Counted from the stretch's first letter, positions 19,897-31,644 are shown. The stretch: DNA of 64,000 nt from Blastocladiella emersonii ATCC 22665 (GCA_025594325.1 JANHCV010000005.1:1143501-1207500), one strand, 5' to 3'. The notes: a model not told the origin generated them from the letters alone. Made by a program: numbers and translations.

Positions 19897-21695
19897 AAGG
19901 TAAGGCTCGAGGCCAAAGGAGGTAATGCTCGAGCCGGAGAGGACGGCGCTCTGCGATGCGGCCACGTTGGCGAGCGCGACCTCGATCTGCATGGACGCTG
20001 CTGGTTTCGCGACATGAGCACACGTTCTCCGCTCGCGTGACAGGTCCCAAGAATGCGAGAGTAAGAGGGCGGGAGGCTGCACCGGGCCTGCGCGTTGCGC
20101 GAGTGCAGTCGCAGGGCGAGGCGCGGTGCACACGCAGCACCGGTCCCTGGCTGCTGCCCGCGGCAACGAGAGCGTGAATAGAAAGACTCTTGAAGCGCGA
20201 TGCAGCAAGTGACGGTTGGTTTTCATGCGATTCGTGGGTGGCAGAGCAGCGCAGGTGAGAGCAGCGACCGCCGGCTCGACGTGCCGCTCGTGGGCCGCCG
20301 GGGCGCCTCGTCCGGGTGGTGCTCAGGCACGGTTCGCAGGCAACTCGACAAGAAGAATCGCGGGGATCGCGTGAGCCAACGCGCGCTCTCGGGGGTCGGC
20401 ATGTTCGCGGCGTTCTCACGCGGCGTTCTCACGCGGCGCGCGAGGAGAGAAGCGGGGGCAACTGCGTGCGCGTTGCATCGGGACGCGTCCATGGGCGTCG
20501 GGGAGCAGCTGCAACGCTCGTCGGCTCAAGATCTCTCTCCCTTGGAGCCATGCAGCAACATGGAAGCCGGCCATCTTCGAGCCCGCTGGCGACGCAGACG
20601 GGGGCGCGAGGCGAGTGGTCCACGCCGCGAAGAGCAGGATGGGATGTGTGACGTGAACGATGCTATAGATCGGTCGTGGGCGCCATGAAGTACATGAGAT
20701 GTGGATGCTGGTGGTTCTGCCGAGGACGAGAAGCGGTGGCGATCGCGCCCGTCCGAGACGCGAGAGAAACGGTCCGCGGCGTCCCTTCGGGGCCGGATCT
20801 CCTCGCGTGGCCGTGTGCACGCACCTCGGAAAGCGTCTCGTATAGCCACAGCTGCCGATCGAGTACGGTTGAAACGACCCGAACCACCACACAGTCCTCC
20901 GAGCGCGCCGACGCAGCGGCAGGCGATCGGCGCGGCTGTGGGAGCGCCGTTGCGGGCAGTTGCGCTTAGTTATGTGCGGTGCATGGTGCCCCGGGACGCC
21001 TGTGAACGCGCCAGCAAGGCGAAAGCTCGGGGGAGCGGGGGGCCGCCGTTGTAAGGAGGGTGTGGGAGTGGCGGACCGCCACGCACGCCGAGTCCGTGGT
21101 GATGCAATGTGGCGTAACGCGTCGATCGCGCGCCCGGCGACGTGCAGTGCCTTCTCTACGCCTCAGCGCGCGAGGGCGTGCGGTAACTCGGGTGTGCCGA
21201 TGAGAGCGACTTGATGGAACGCATTGCACTTGATGCTGGGGCGGCGCGTGGTGAAACGCGTCGCGTCGCGGAATCACGCCAGCGTCACGTTTTGTCTCGC
21301 GGCCGCGGCTGCGGGAGACGCGTTTGCGGGTACACCGGCCACACGCTTGCCTCCCGAAACGCGACGCGTCGAATCTTCGGCGCGTCAAGCAACGTGTTCT
21401 CTCGCCACATGCGTTGACTCCTTTACGTGCAATGTCATCGACTCCCCGCCTTCCGCCGCGTGCTTCTGCAACACCACGCGCAACCGCTCTACGTTCTTGC
21501 GGCTCGCACCCGGGATCCACGCGTTCCAACCCGCGCGGGCGGACCGCTGGCTCAACGGGGCCGGGTCCCACCTGTCGCGGCCGGTTGTCGCACGACGAGT
21601 GGTACGGGCAGTGCGATGGTCGCAACGCCGAGCACTCCAGGCCCGTGCACCAACACCACGTCGCGTCCTCGGTCGTACTTGGCAACTGCGCGTCC

Positions 21696-22120
21696 GGTAC
21701 GCCAAGTGCATGCGCCGAGATGTCTGCTGACACGACGCCTGTCCGCCTAGTCGGCGACGACCTCAAGGAGATCCTGGGCATGGCCGGCCGAGCCCGCGAC
21801 TGCCTGCAACTGGACTCATCGACCTCGCATCGCGCTCGCCGAGTGATATCCACGCCAAGATGCAGGTCAAGTTCGACGCGGATCGCGCATCAACGGCGAG
21901 CGGTTCGGTACGCGGGCGCTTGAGGCACATTGCGCGGCTTGCACTAACATGAGCGCCGGTTCCCGTGTAGCAGCGACTTCAAACCCTCCCTCTCGGCCGC
22001 GCCGATGGCGGCTGTTCCCTTGCGACCATGTGCCGCTCACCTCCTGCCTGTACTCTTCCTCGCAATAACCTCGCTTCCCGACTTGACCTCACTGCACGGT
22101 GGTACGTGTCCATGGCCTCG
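21696..22120 (+). repeat. Array unit 1, first half
   Basis: Contains in order the GGTACGCCAA block, the exon-like piece encoding HAKMQVKFDADRASTASG (21850-21903) and the GGTACGTGTCCATGG block. The same three markers follow one another at 25025-25641, about 3.4 kb downstream, in the same orientation. Confidence 0.65.
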
Positions 22121-22954
22121 TCGTGACTGCCATTCCCACTCACGACCATCAGTCCGTTTCATATAGCCGCCGCGTGGCTACGCGCGCGCGAGTTCAAGGC
22201 CCGAGTCGTTTGGCTACGCTGCGACGATGCGTCAAGGCGACCGTGCTCACGGTCGGCGTACGGTATCCAGCTCGAGCCTGCGGCACGGGTGCAAGATAGC
22301 GGCGTGCATTGCCTGGAATGGGACGTGTCGTTTCGTCGCTCGCCGCGGAACATGACTGATGATCACTCACATCTTGATGCTTCCTTTCACCAGACCGTTG
22401 TCGTGTCTCCCAATCCAACAGCTGGCGCTCCTCCGCGGCAACACACGGTGAACGAGTAACCGTACGCACGCGCTCAAGGTCGGGATCTGCGCGGGCCAGA
22501 TTGCGCACGAGAAGGTCGGCGCTCGCTCGAGGACTCGCTGCTGATCGAGATCGAGGTCGAGGGCGCGACCATGGCCGTGCCTCGGGTCGCTAGCCACGGG
22601 CCGATTGACGAGCGACCGTGGGCAGCTCAAGCTGGCTGTCACCGTCTCCTATGTCGAGCTCACGCGCTGGGTACAATCCGAGCGCGAGTGGCTGGCGGCT
22701 AAGGTGCGGTACGCGGGGATTCCGTCGCAATCCGCAGACTCATGACGCCTCGCTCGAATCTAGGGCGAGGTCAACGCCACGACTACCGCCACAAGAGGCG
22801 CCGCTGGGCCTCGCTCCTTCGACGACCGCCAGCGAGCAGCAGCAGTGGGGCAGCGTGCAGGACTCGGAATCGAGCCAGCGACACTCGCACCGTGGCCCTG
22901 TCTGTCAAGCATGTCCGGCCGAGTCGCGACGCGAGCCACCTTCAGTCGGCGGCG

Positions 22955-22987
22955 AGCGGCGAGCGGCGAGCGGCGAGCGGCGAGGGC
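22955..22987. repeat. 7-bp tandem repeat (GAGCGGC)
   Basis: About four units of a GAGCGGC heptamer directly before GAGGGCGCAGG, inside the decayed array. Confidence 0.7.
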
Positions 22988-24423
22988 GCAGGCTATCGTC
23001 GACCTGGGACGTGTCATTGCTCTGGATCCCTCACCCGCGCACACGGATCATCACTCATCGCTGCTCTGCGCTCTAGAAACCCGCTGCGTGCTTCGCCCGA
23101 GTACTTTCAACAGCTGGACAGCTCTCGGACCTTTGCGGGCACGTTATGACCATCGCCAGCGCCCGCCTCGCGTTACTCTCTTACCAGCGTCGATCCAGTT
23201 CAATCACTCGTTGCCGTGGCCGGGCTCGCCGCCGCCGCACGGACGGGTGGGCGGTGGCACTACTACGGGGTCACGCTGCAGATCGGTGACCGCGTCGCGG
23301 GAAATGACGCATCGCTCGGGTGTAGGGAGTGCACGATCCACGGCAGCGACGAGCCGCTCGACACTGGGCTTCCGAACGGCGGCGAACCTGGTACGCCGCG
23401 CCTTCCTCCTCCGATCAAGCCCTCGCCCAAAACCGTAACCGCTGACATTCGTTCCCGGTCACTGACACATGCTACGGTTCATTGCTCGGCCCGATCTGGT
23501 CGAACGCGCGCATTGCCGCCCTGACGCGAGGTCTCCGCAGAGTATCGCGCGTTGACCGCTCGCGACCAGCGTGCCTCGTACACAGCCTCGCCGTTCCCAT
23601 CTCCGAGTAACCTACACGCCGAACGAGAAGGTCAAGGCTCGACGAGTACCAGGAATCAACAGCAGCTCGGTACGCGTGGCCAAAAGTATCGCACGGCGTG
23701 TACTGACTCGCGCGACTGACTGCATCCGTGTAGCTCAATCGACCGGCCATCGGGCTTCTTCTTTCCTCGCTCGACTCGCACAGCATGCCGCTCGACCCTG
23801 CCAGAGCGAGCACTCGAGACGGCGACATCCATCACCTGGCATGGGACGTGTCGTTCACCTTGTCGCTTGGTCGCCACAGTACGTCACAACACTGCTGAAT
23901 GACCGATCACTCACATTTTGCTCGTGGGTGTAGCTCGTCTACTTCCTCACCGTAACCTCGTCGTATCTCTCGATCCATCTGCAGCTACCTCCATGGGCGA
24001 CACTCGGGGACACTCGACGACCAAGAGCCAGGACGCGCGCGCGCTCAAGGGCGGCAGCATCGGTGCGGGCGAGTTCGATCGCGCTCAAGAACTCGCTGGT
24101 CCAGATCCAGCAGGGCGCGACCATGGCCATGGTCATGGCCATCGTGGCTCGGGCCGCGGACCGCACGGCAAGCAGCAGCAGCTCAAGCTGGCCACCATCA
24201 ACTCCGAGATCACGCTGACGCGCAGTGGGCAAGCCGGCCAGGCCGTCAAGCGACTCTGGCCATGGCGCGACGTGATCCAGGCCGAGTCGGGGGTGGCGGC
24301 GGGCGTCGGGCGGCGGGCGGCGCAGGCCGTCGTCAACCTGGGACGTGTCATCGCGCTGGATCCCTCTCTCGCGCGGACACGGACGATCGCTCACGCTACT
24401 CGCTCGCTCGATCACCGCGCTGC

Positions 24424-24700
24424 TCTAGAAACCCACCGTGTGTCTCGAACGCATTGTATCAACAACCCGACCATTCTCGATGTTTGATTGGCCGTCGTCT
24501 CGGCCATGGCCATCGCGTGCGTTCGCGTCGTGATCCTGCCCCGGCCAGCACTCCTCCACGTCGATCCAGGGCAACGTCGCGCCGCTGTTGCAGCAGCACG
24601 GCCCATCCGGGTCTGGCGGCGGTAGCGGTAATACAACAAAGGTATGCTACGGATCGACTACCGCGTCACGGGAAATGACGCGTCGCTCGGTCCTAGTAGA
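24424..24700 (+). repeat. Array sub-block CTAG-AAACCC to TCGCTC, copy a
   Basis: Begins with CTAGAAACCCACCGTGTGT and ends in an intron-like stretch starting GTATGCTAC and finishing TGACGCGTCGCTCGGTCCTAG-type. Counterpart of 26772-27085. Between them lies exon-like sequence that reads SSTSIQGNVAPLLQQHGPSG. Confidence 0.55.
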
Positions 24701-25024
24701 CATTCAGCTCGCCATGTACACGGCCTCGGGCGGCGGTGTTCCTGCTCCATGGTTTCCGCAGCCCCTGTGCGTGTCTCGACAACAACGACTACCTCACGCT
24801 CGCCCGCCCGCCGAATGATCTCCTCCTTGCCGACAAGGTCGACCTCGACGTGGGCCGCGTCTCCAGTAGCAAGCAGCTCGGTTCCGGTACGCGTGGCGTG
24901 GTCGAGACCGCCACACGACTCGCGCTAGCACGCGACCGCATCTGTGTAGCTCAGTCGACCAATTGACCGACCAATCTCGTCCTGCCCAAGCTCGCACACG
25001 TTCGGCGGCGCCTTTGCTACCTCC

Positions 25025-25645
25025 GGTACGCCAAAGGCACGCTTTCTGGCGTCTGCTGACGTGATGCGCATCGTTACAGACCTCCTACAACAACATCAAG
25101 AAGCCTTTCGGCGGCTCCACCTCCTCGAGTCGGAACGGTACGTGTCCTGTTCTCCCTCGAGGCGCTCTCATCGAAAACGCGTCGCTTTGCGCTCGTCATC
25201 CAGCTGTCCAGTTTGTTTCGCGTTACGGCCTCAAGTTCTCGACGGACCGTTTGCACGTCCGGCTCTCGAGTCCGGCCAGCCATGTCGCTCGATGGCGACG
25301 ACGACGCGAACACGCGCTCGCCGAGGCGATCCGGGTGCCAAGATGCAGGTCAAGCTCGACGCGGATCGCGTAGATCCCGGTACGGCAGCAGCAGTTTGGT
25401 GACGGTGCGCGCGTGTTCACAAAAGATCCGCCACTCGGCTCAACACTGACCTGGGTCGGCGGCTTCCGCGTAGCAGCAACGACATCAAGCTCGCACTTGG
25501 GCGTGCTGGCCGCGGCGTCGGCCGGCTGTTCCGCGACCATCAACCGCTCCTCGTGTTTCTCGCCCAGTTCTCGCAGCAAGGTCGTTTCCTCCAGGCATTT
25601 CCTTCAAGCATGGCGGTGGCGGCGGTACGTGTCCATGGCCTCTTC
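25025..25645 (+). repeat. Array unit 2, first half
   Basis: Direct-repeat counterpart of 21696-22120. The exon-like piece reads GAKMQVKLDADRVDPGT here, conserved in the same reading frame, which argues that the sequence was once coding. A preceding exon-like piece (25081-25137) ends at GGAAC followed by GGTACGTGTCC, a donor-like junction. Confidence 0.6.
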
Positions 25646-26771
25646 GTGGTCGTCATGCCCTCATCGCTCACTCTTGACGACCGACCGTGTAGTCGCGGTG
25701 CGCGGCTGCTCGCGGAGGCTGTGCGCGCAAGTTCGAGGGACCGAGTCGCTCGACTACTACAACAACACGCTACGACAACGCGTCAAGTCGGCCACGCTCA
25801 AGTTCAACACTCAACAGTCAACAATCGACACTCAGCACTCACGTTCAACGTACGGCATGACGCTCTCGACTGACCGTGCAGCGCGCAAGTCCAAGACGGC
25901 GGGCGGCGTACATTTCCCAGCATGGATGGTACGTGTCGTTTTGCGTCGGTCGCCGCCACGAAAGGTATTACCGACGATCACTCACATTTAGCTGTTGCCG
26001 CATCTCTCCAGATCCTCACTGTGTCGCGCGATTGAGGCACTGGCTCCCCACGGCGACACGGCACACCACGACCGAGAACCAGCACGCGCACGCTCAAGGG
26101 CAGCGGCAGCATCGGGCGTGGGCCCTCATTGAGAAGCTCGCGCTCATGGAGAAGATCATCACATACACGCTCGTTCGAGGACTCGCTTGAGGACTCGCTC
26201 GCTGATCGAGATCCGGCGCGCGACCATGGCCAAGGGTCGCGGTCGTGGCCATCATGGACTCGCTTGGGCCGTGGGTCGTCTGGGAAGGAGCAGCAGTGCA
26301 AGCAGACCATCGTCGTCGTCCATCCCCGAGACCACGCGCGCCAGGTGCGCAAGTCGGACAATCGGTAGCGTGTATGGTACGCGAAGAGTCCATCGCCATC
26401 CACAGAATAGCGACTGACGCGTCGCTCAGGGCTAGGGCGAGTACGGCACCACGACTTCTGCCCGACCAACACTAACGGCCAAGCTCATTCAACACGGTGC
26501 TCTCAACAACTGCGACACGGCGTCTGCGACAACACCGCGCGCGCGCGGTGGTCTTTCCCGTCAGTCGACGACCACCAAGCTCCGGCCAGCCACGACACGA
26601 CGCGCCGCGCCGCGACGCAAACGACCGGCTCAAGTCGGTGGCGAGCGTCATGCGTCACGCGTCACGCGGCGGGGTCGCAGGTCAACGTCAACCTGGGACG
26701 TGTCGCGCTGGATCTGTCACTCGTGCAAACATGGCCGATCACTCACGCTACTCGCTCGCTCGTCGCACTGC

Positions 26772-27085
26772 CCTAGAAACCCATCGTGTGTGCCTCGACC
26801 AATTACTCGTGCGGCAGTCGAACCACTCTCTTTCTCTCGCAAACGCTTCCGCTGCCGTCATGTTCGACGGCCATTGCGTACGCACGCAACATCGTGATCA
26901 CGCCTCACGCCAGCGCTGCAAGTCGATCCAGGTCAACCTCATCGCGCTCCGCCGACATTGCCGTGTTCGCGTCCGCCGCCGCCGCCGCTGCGCCAGTGGG
27001 CGGTGGTGCTACCACTCCGAAGGTACGCTACCGACCTCCTGCCGCCGCGTTGTCACGGGAAAATGACGCGTCGCTCGATGCTAGA
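26772..27085 (+). repeat. Array sub-block CTAG-AAACCC to TCGCTC, copy b
   Basis: Counterpart of 24424-24700. From the AAACCC the frame reads KPIVCASTNYSCGSRTT and stays open for 80 residues to GGGATTPK, directly followed by GTACGCTACC (donor-like) and an intron-like stretch ending GATGCTAG. This is the longest open exon-like piece I found in the array. Confidence 0.55.
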
Positions 27086-28308
27086 TGACTGAGATCCCTT
27101 GAGCGGAACACGGACGAGGTCCGTCGGAGCGCGACAGCAGCAGCTACGACCACCCCAACCACACGGTACGGCATGCACTCGGGCGCGCATGTCGGCCGCA
27201 AGCTCATGGGCTACAACTCGGTAATTGTCGGCATCCTCGGCTTCGTGCAGCAGCGGCGGTGGCCCAGCACTGGACGATCAAGACGAATACAAACGGAATC
27301 AACTGCGAGCTCATCACGATCCACCAGACGACGATCTACGGCATCAACGAGTCGACCAACACTCAGCATCCCACAAGCAGCGAACCTGGAACGTGTCGCT
27401 CTCTTTTTTCCTTCCACCACGCCCGTGCGCGAGTCCGTGATCGCTGACATGTGCTTTCTGCGACTGGTAGATGGAAGCCGCGCTACTTCTCCTCGCTCGC
27501 ATTGATCCGGCTCGTGTTTGCACGCGCGCCGTGCCGCGTAACGACAATCTACCGCGTCTTTGCTCGCTCGCTCGCGGCCAGCTGCTCGCCTCGTACACGG
27601 ACGGCCTCGGCTGCATCCCCACCACCGCTCCGAGTCATCAACGCGCTGACCGGGACGAGGTCAAGCTCAAGAAGAATCGCGGCCGCGGGCGGATTACACA
27701 GCAACTCGATGATGATATCGGTACGCATGGCCGAGACGAGACTATCCGCACGACGGCTCGTACTGACCGAGCCGCGCGACTGCATCTGCCGTGTAGCTAG
27801 CCGACTCGACCGTCTTTGACTTGTTTCTCCGCGCCCGAACTCGCCTCCATCCTCACCGCTGCCGCCGCCACGACCAGCGGTGCTTCACGGCGACAACGAC
27901 TCGTTTCCATGACGGTACGCTCGCGCTCCGTTCCCTTTGCGCGCAGCGCTTGCGCATACCGCGGGCTGACGCGCGAACTTCGTTCCTCCAAGTAGGCACT
28001 GCACGTTCAACAGGAGCTGTCGATCGATCGTATCGCCACCGTCGCTCCACCTCTTCCTCAAGCGTCAAGCGTGTCTGGATCATCTTCCTCGTCGTCGCCC
28101 ATCTGCTGCTTTGGTAACCTCAACGCTTCGCATTCGCGTCATCGCCCAACCAACCAGCGCGTGTTCGTGGCCTCGCGCTGTGACCATGGCCGTGGAGGGC
28201 ATCGACTATGGCTGATTACCCGTGACATGATCGAGCCCGGAGCGCGCGACACGAACCGACGACTCTCATCCCCGAGATACACGCGCGCACGTTCGAGTCC
28301 AAATCGTC

Positions 28309-28310
<2 letters not shown>

Positions 28311-28344
<34 letters not shown>

Positions 28345-28346
28345 CT
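28311..28346. repeat. 6-bp tandem repeat (GTCGTG)
   Basis: Six or so units of GTCGTG in the distal part of the decayed array; a simple-sequence expansion. Confidence 0.75.
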
Positions 28347-29399
28347 GGCAGTGGTCGGGCAGGTCGTCGTCCAGCATGGGACGTGTTTTCCTGGTCGGTT
28401 GCGGCAACCCCACCCATTCATCAGCTGATGACCACTCACGCCTTGCTTGCTCGCTGCGCTGCACTAGTAGAGCTGGTGCCCAGTCCACCGTGCTTTGGGC
28501 TGAAACGGTGGTCAGCAGTCCAACGATGATCATCCGTTTCTCGAGCATTGTATCGACGCTGTGATTAACAAGAATGGCGACGCGCGCGTCAAGCTCTTCT
28601 TCTCCCTCCACGTCGATCTGGTTCCACTTCACTTCTTGCCAGCAAGCTAGCTTGCCGCGCAGCACGGCGACCAAGACTCAGGTGGCGGGCGACACTACGG
28701 TGGGTGGGTACGCGAGAAGCCGTTCACTCTCGCTCGATTACTTGCCACGGATACTGAAGATTCGCCCGAGTCTTGTGAGATTCGACGACACGAGGGCGCG
28801 ACACGCGACGATTGGCCGGCGCGCTTCTTTCTGCGGCTGCGAGCAAGGCCAGCTGCTTTGACTGCAACTCACTCCACTCCAAGCTGGGCTCAGCGGCGCG
28901 TCGCGGCTCGTCGAGGCAAGATCAAGGATCTCGCTCTCCTCCTGGGCGACCTCGACTTTGCCACAAGTTGGTGACACGCTCACGTTCAACGTACAGCATG
29001 ACGCTCTCGACCAACCTTGCAGCGCGGATCCAAGACGGCGGGCGGCGTACATCATTGCCCTGCATGAATGGTACGTGTTCATTTGCGTCGCCACGGAATC
29101 GTCGCCACCAATGATTACTCAGAACTCGCTGCTGCTCCTGACTGTCACCAAATCCTCAGCGTGTCCCTCGATTCCAGCGACTGGCGCTCCACGGCGGCAC
29201 ACGACGACCCGAGAACCAGTACGCGCGCGGTTAAGGGCAGCAGGATCGGGCGCGGGCCAGCTCTCGCACATTATGGAGCTCGTTTGACACTCGGGCAAGG
29301 ACCCGCTCGCTGATCGGGATCCAGCGCGCGGCCACGGCCATGGCCATGGTGACTCGGGCCGCGGGTCATCCAGCAAAAGGCAGCAGCAGCAGCAGTCCA

Positions 29400-30149
29400 A
29401 GCTGAACCATCGTCGTCCATCGCCGAGACCACTCCACGCTTCCGATTTGGCCCTTGACTATGGATTGCCGCGACTCGGCACACCACCGAGAGTTCGCCTG
29501 CTACTTTCTATGGCTTCCGAAGCGCTCGCTCAACGATCAAATCGAGTCCGCTTTCGCTAGTCTCATTGCTTCCTCTCGTATTTTTGCCTGGGCGTACTCG
29601 CAAGCTTGGTCGCCGATTCCATGCCTTTCCCGCTCAGTCGGAGTTGGAGCATTGCGCTGCTCATGCTCCACGCTGCGACCCGCGCGTCCTTGCATTTTTC
29701 TCATCAGTGGTGGGCTCTGAGCCAACGCCCAACGACGAGCTTCCAGATTGATTTTTCGCCATCACTTGTCATAAATTCAACAGGCACAGGTGCTACGCCC
29801 GCGCTCCTCGTCAGCGGATGAACAAGCTGACGCCGCGAACAAGCAAAATGATAGGTAACTCGTCGTAAGACGCAAGAGATCGTTGATTTTTTTCTTCAAT
29901 AATGTTGTGCTCGTCGCTGAATTTAAGACTTGAGATGCCCGAAGCGTGCGACGCGTGACGCGCTGCGCCACGGCGTGACCGCGGCGAACGCTGAGTGGTC
30001 GCGGTCCGCACTGCTCATCATCCTCGTGTCTCGCATGTCTCGCACTGCTCCAGTTCCAGTCAGTCAGTCAATCGGTCTTGTATCTCTCGCCCTCATGCAC
30101 CCGCTCGTTGGACGCATGCGCATGCGCATGCGTGTGCCGCCTCCGATCG
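29400..30149. other. Distal flank of the array and start of right inverted arm
   Basis: 29400-29950 is comparatively AT-rich, with a TTTTTTTC run near 29889, and shows no gene. From about 29960 the sequence matches the promoter side of Q-rich copy 1 in reverse orientation. (CATGCG) units at 30114-30132 are specific to this arm. Confidence 0.4.
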
Positions 30150-30156
30150 TATAAAT
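30150..30156 (+). promoter_or_regulatory. TATA box of Q-rich copy 2
   Basis: TATAAAT 95 bp upstream of the ATG at 30245, matching the position of the box of copy 1. Confidence 0.65.
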
Positions 30157-30244
30157 CCGGGCCGTTCCCCGCTCTCCCCACCTCTAGCTCAACACGCTTG
30201 CATACCTTGCTCACGTATCCGACAAAACAACCTACTATCGAAGA

Positions 30245-31333
30245 ATGGGTCGCACTCAGCTCCACTCTGCCCAGCGCCAGGCCGTGCATCAGCACCAGGC
30301 CCAGGCCGCCAACGCCAAGTCCGCCACCGCGAACAACAACAACAACGCGCCCGCCGCGAAGCAGCAGCAGCAGCAGGCCCGTGCCCAGTCGCCGCAGCTC
30401 AAGCAGGCTGCTCCTGCCGCCGCTCAGCAGCAGCAGAAGCAGGCCCCGCAGCAGGCCCGCGCGCAGTCGGCTCAGCCCAAGCAGGCCGCCGTTCAGCAGC
30501 AGCAGGCTCGCGCTCAGTCGCCCCAGCTCAAGCAGCAGCAGCAGCAGGCCTTGGTCGCCGCCGCTCCCCAGAAGCAACAGCAGGCCCGTACCCAGTCCGC
30601 GGCCGCCGCCGCGCAGGTGTACCGCGCCACGCCCGTCCGCGAGCATCCCGACGACGCGTTCCTCTCGGGCGCGTGGATGTTTGACGAGGCCCGCATTCCG
30701 CAGTGGATGGCGCCACAGCTTCCGAAACAGCAGCAGGCCCGCGCCGCTCAACCCACCGTTGCTGTTCGCGCCCAGTCGCCTCAGCAGCAGAAGCAGCAGC
30801 TCAAGCAGGCCGCTCCCGCTCCCGCTCCCGCTGCCGCCGCCACGCCCGCGAAGCAGCAGCAGGCCGCCCGCGCACAGCCGCAGCAGCAGGCCCAGCTCCC
30901 GCGCAACGCCGCTGCCGTGATCCCCGTTGGCGCTGTCCGCGCCAAGAACGCGTCGGCCGACGACGCCTTCTTCTCGGGCTCGTGGCTCTTTGACTCGGCC
31001 GCCGCGCCGCAGTGGCTCCAGTCGCAGCTGCCCGCGCCCAAGGCGCAGCAGGCGCAGCAGGCGCAGCAGGCGCAGCAGGCGCAGCAGGCGCAGCAGGCGC
31101 AGCAGGCGCAGCAGGCGCAGCAGGCGCAGCAGCAGCAGCTCAAGCAGCAGGCCGCCGCTCCTCGCGCGCAGTCGGCCCAGCTCAAGCAGGCCGCTCCTCA
31201 GCAGCAGCAGACCCGCGCTCAATCGCCGCAGCTCAAGCAGGCGCCGCAGCTTCAGACGCCCCAGCAGCAGGCCCAGAAGCAGCAGGACCAGCGCCGCCCG
31301 CAGTCGCCAACCCGCCGCAACAAGCGCGTGTAA
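30245..31333 (+). CDS. Q/A-rich low-complexity protein, copy 2
   Basis: Intronless, 362 residues, twin of the minus-strand gene at 11345-12427. It shares the opening MGRTQLHSAQRQAVHQHQ, the QSPQLKQ modules, and the two motif islands HPDDAFLSGAWMFDEAR and SADDAFFSGSWLFDSAA. The tract after SQLPAPK is expanded to ten AQQ units, against two in copy 1, and the C-terminus ends SPTRRNKRV. Composition (Gln, Ala, Pro, basic end) suggests a disordered protein; function unknown. The near-identity of the copies means recent duplication or ongoing gene conversion. It converges with the prolyl oligopeptidase gene, 311 bp apart. Confidence 0.75.
   Translation: MGRTQLHSAQRQAVHQHQAQAANAKSATANNNNNAPAAKQQQQQARAQSPQLKQAAPAAAQQQQKQAPQQARAQSAQPKQAAVQQQQARAQSPQLKQQQQQALVAAAPQKQQQARTQSAAAAAQVYRATPVREHPDDAFLSGAWMFDEARIPQWMAPQLPKQQQARAAQPTVAVRAQSPQQQKQQLKQAAPAPAPAAAATPAKQQQAARAQPQQQAQLPRNAAAVIPVGAVRAKNASADDAFFSGSWLFDSAAAPQWLQSQLPAPKAQQAQQAQQAQQAQQAQQAQQAQQAQQAQQQQLKQQAAAPRAQSAQLKQAAPQQQQTRAQSPQLKQAPQLQTPQQQAQKQQDQRRPQSPTRRNKRV
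31043..31133. repeat. 9-bp coding minisatellite (GCGCAGCAG)
   Basis: About ten in-frame units encoding Ala-Gln-Gln within Q-rich copy 2. Copy 1 has two units at the matching place. Confidence 0.85.
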
Positions 31334-31644
31334 CGGATCGCTCGCGCGCCTCCACCAATACCCCGTTCATTCAGCTCGCGCACTCTTTTGATTGTATTGT
31401 ATCAATCGTGTGAGCCGCTTAATGAGCGATATTTAACCAGGATCTATTTGTATTCTAGTCAGCTTGAGAGAGCGAGTGATGGAAGCGATGATGGCCGAGC
31501 AGCGTGACGCGACCTCACCACTGAGAATCCGATCAGGATCGTTTCTCAGTCGACCGGGCAGAACAGCAGGCGAAGTGATCGTGTACAAAGACCATCGTGT
31601 ATTCAAACGTGCAAGATGTAGCGAAACGCACACACACAACCCCA
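31334..31644. other. Convergent 3' intergenic region
   Basis: Lies between the stops of the Q-rich gene and the oligopeptidase gene. It is AT-richer than its surroundings (TTTTGATTGTATTGTATC at 31386-31403, ATATTTAACC near 31430), as expected for two 3' ends. No gene seen. Confidence 0.4.

Larger units (their letters stand above)
19200..21690. other. Gene-poor stretch before the decayed array
   Basis: Apart from the reductase promoter and the possible broken segment at 19625, I see no intact gene. A long minus-strand frame (20966-21853) is Arg/Ser/Pro-rich without domain features and is probably a by-product of base composition. Short repeated units (GGCGTTCTCACGC at 20410-20436) are present. 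Confidence 0.35.
21690..29400 (+). repeat. Decayed tandem array of an intron-rich sequence family
   Basis: Sequence blocks recur in the same order with a period near 3.3-3.7 kb. Pairs include GGTACGCCAA at 21696/25025, AAGATGCAGGTCAAG at 21856/25340, GGTACGTGTCCATGGCCTC at 22100/25623, GATCACTCACAT at 22361/23905/25976, and GACCATGGCC at 22567/24119/26222 with a related block at 29330. CTAGAAACCC recurs at 23072/24424/26772, and TGACGCGTCGCTC or near variants at 23303/24675/26414/27059. Many blocks look like introns on the plus strand: GTACG donors, CTGAC-like branch sites and TAG acceptors, separated by short exon-like pieces such as TSYNNIKKPFGGSTSSSRN (25081-25137) or CASTNYSCGSRTTLFLSQ. 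Copies differ by indels and stops and no copy gives a long spliced protein by eye. Best reading: several degenerate copies of an intron-dense gene of unknown family, though an intact copy with very short exons cannot be excluded. Confidence 0.6.
29960..31333 (+). repeat. Right arm of inverted gene duplication
   Basis: Mirror copy of 11345-12690. Coding sequences are almost identical over most of their length; differences are clustered (AQQ expansion, last ~25 codons). The arms enclose about 17.3 kb. Confidence 0.85.

Noticed and set aside
20966-21853. A 295-residue minus-strand frame in the gene-poor region
   Set aside because: Arg/Ser/Cys-rich without periodic pattern or family match; array signals lie on the opposite strand.
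24000-24150. CCATGGCCATGG runs as a regulatory or restriction-site array
   Set aside because: They are part of the larger repeated block and do not form an independent regular array.
22100-28400. A CRISPR-like array because of spaced repeats
   Set aside because: Spacing is irregular and hundreds of bases to kilobases; the DNA is eukaryotic.
19200-29900. A centromere, from the 10 kb without genes
   Set aside because: No retrotransposon, no satellite of uniform unit, GC content not reduced; the repeats look like decayed genes.
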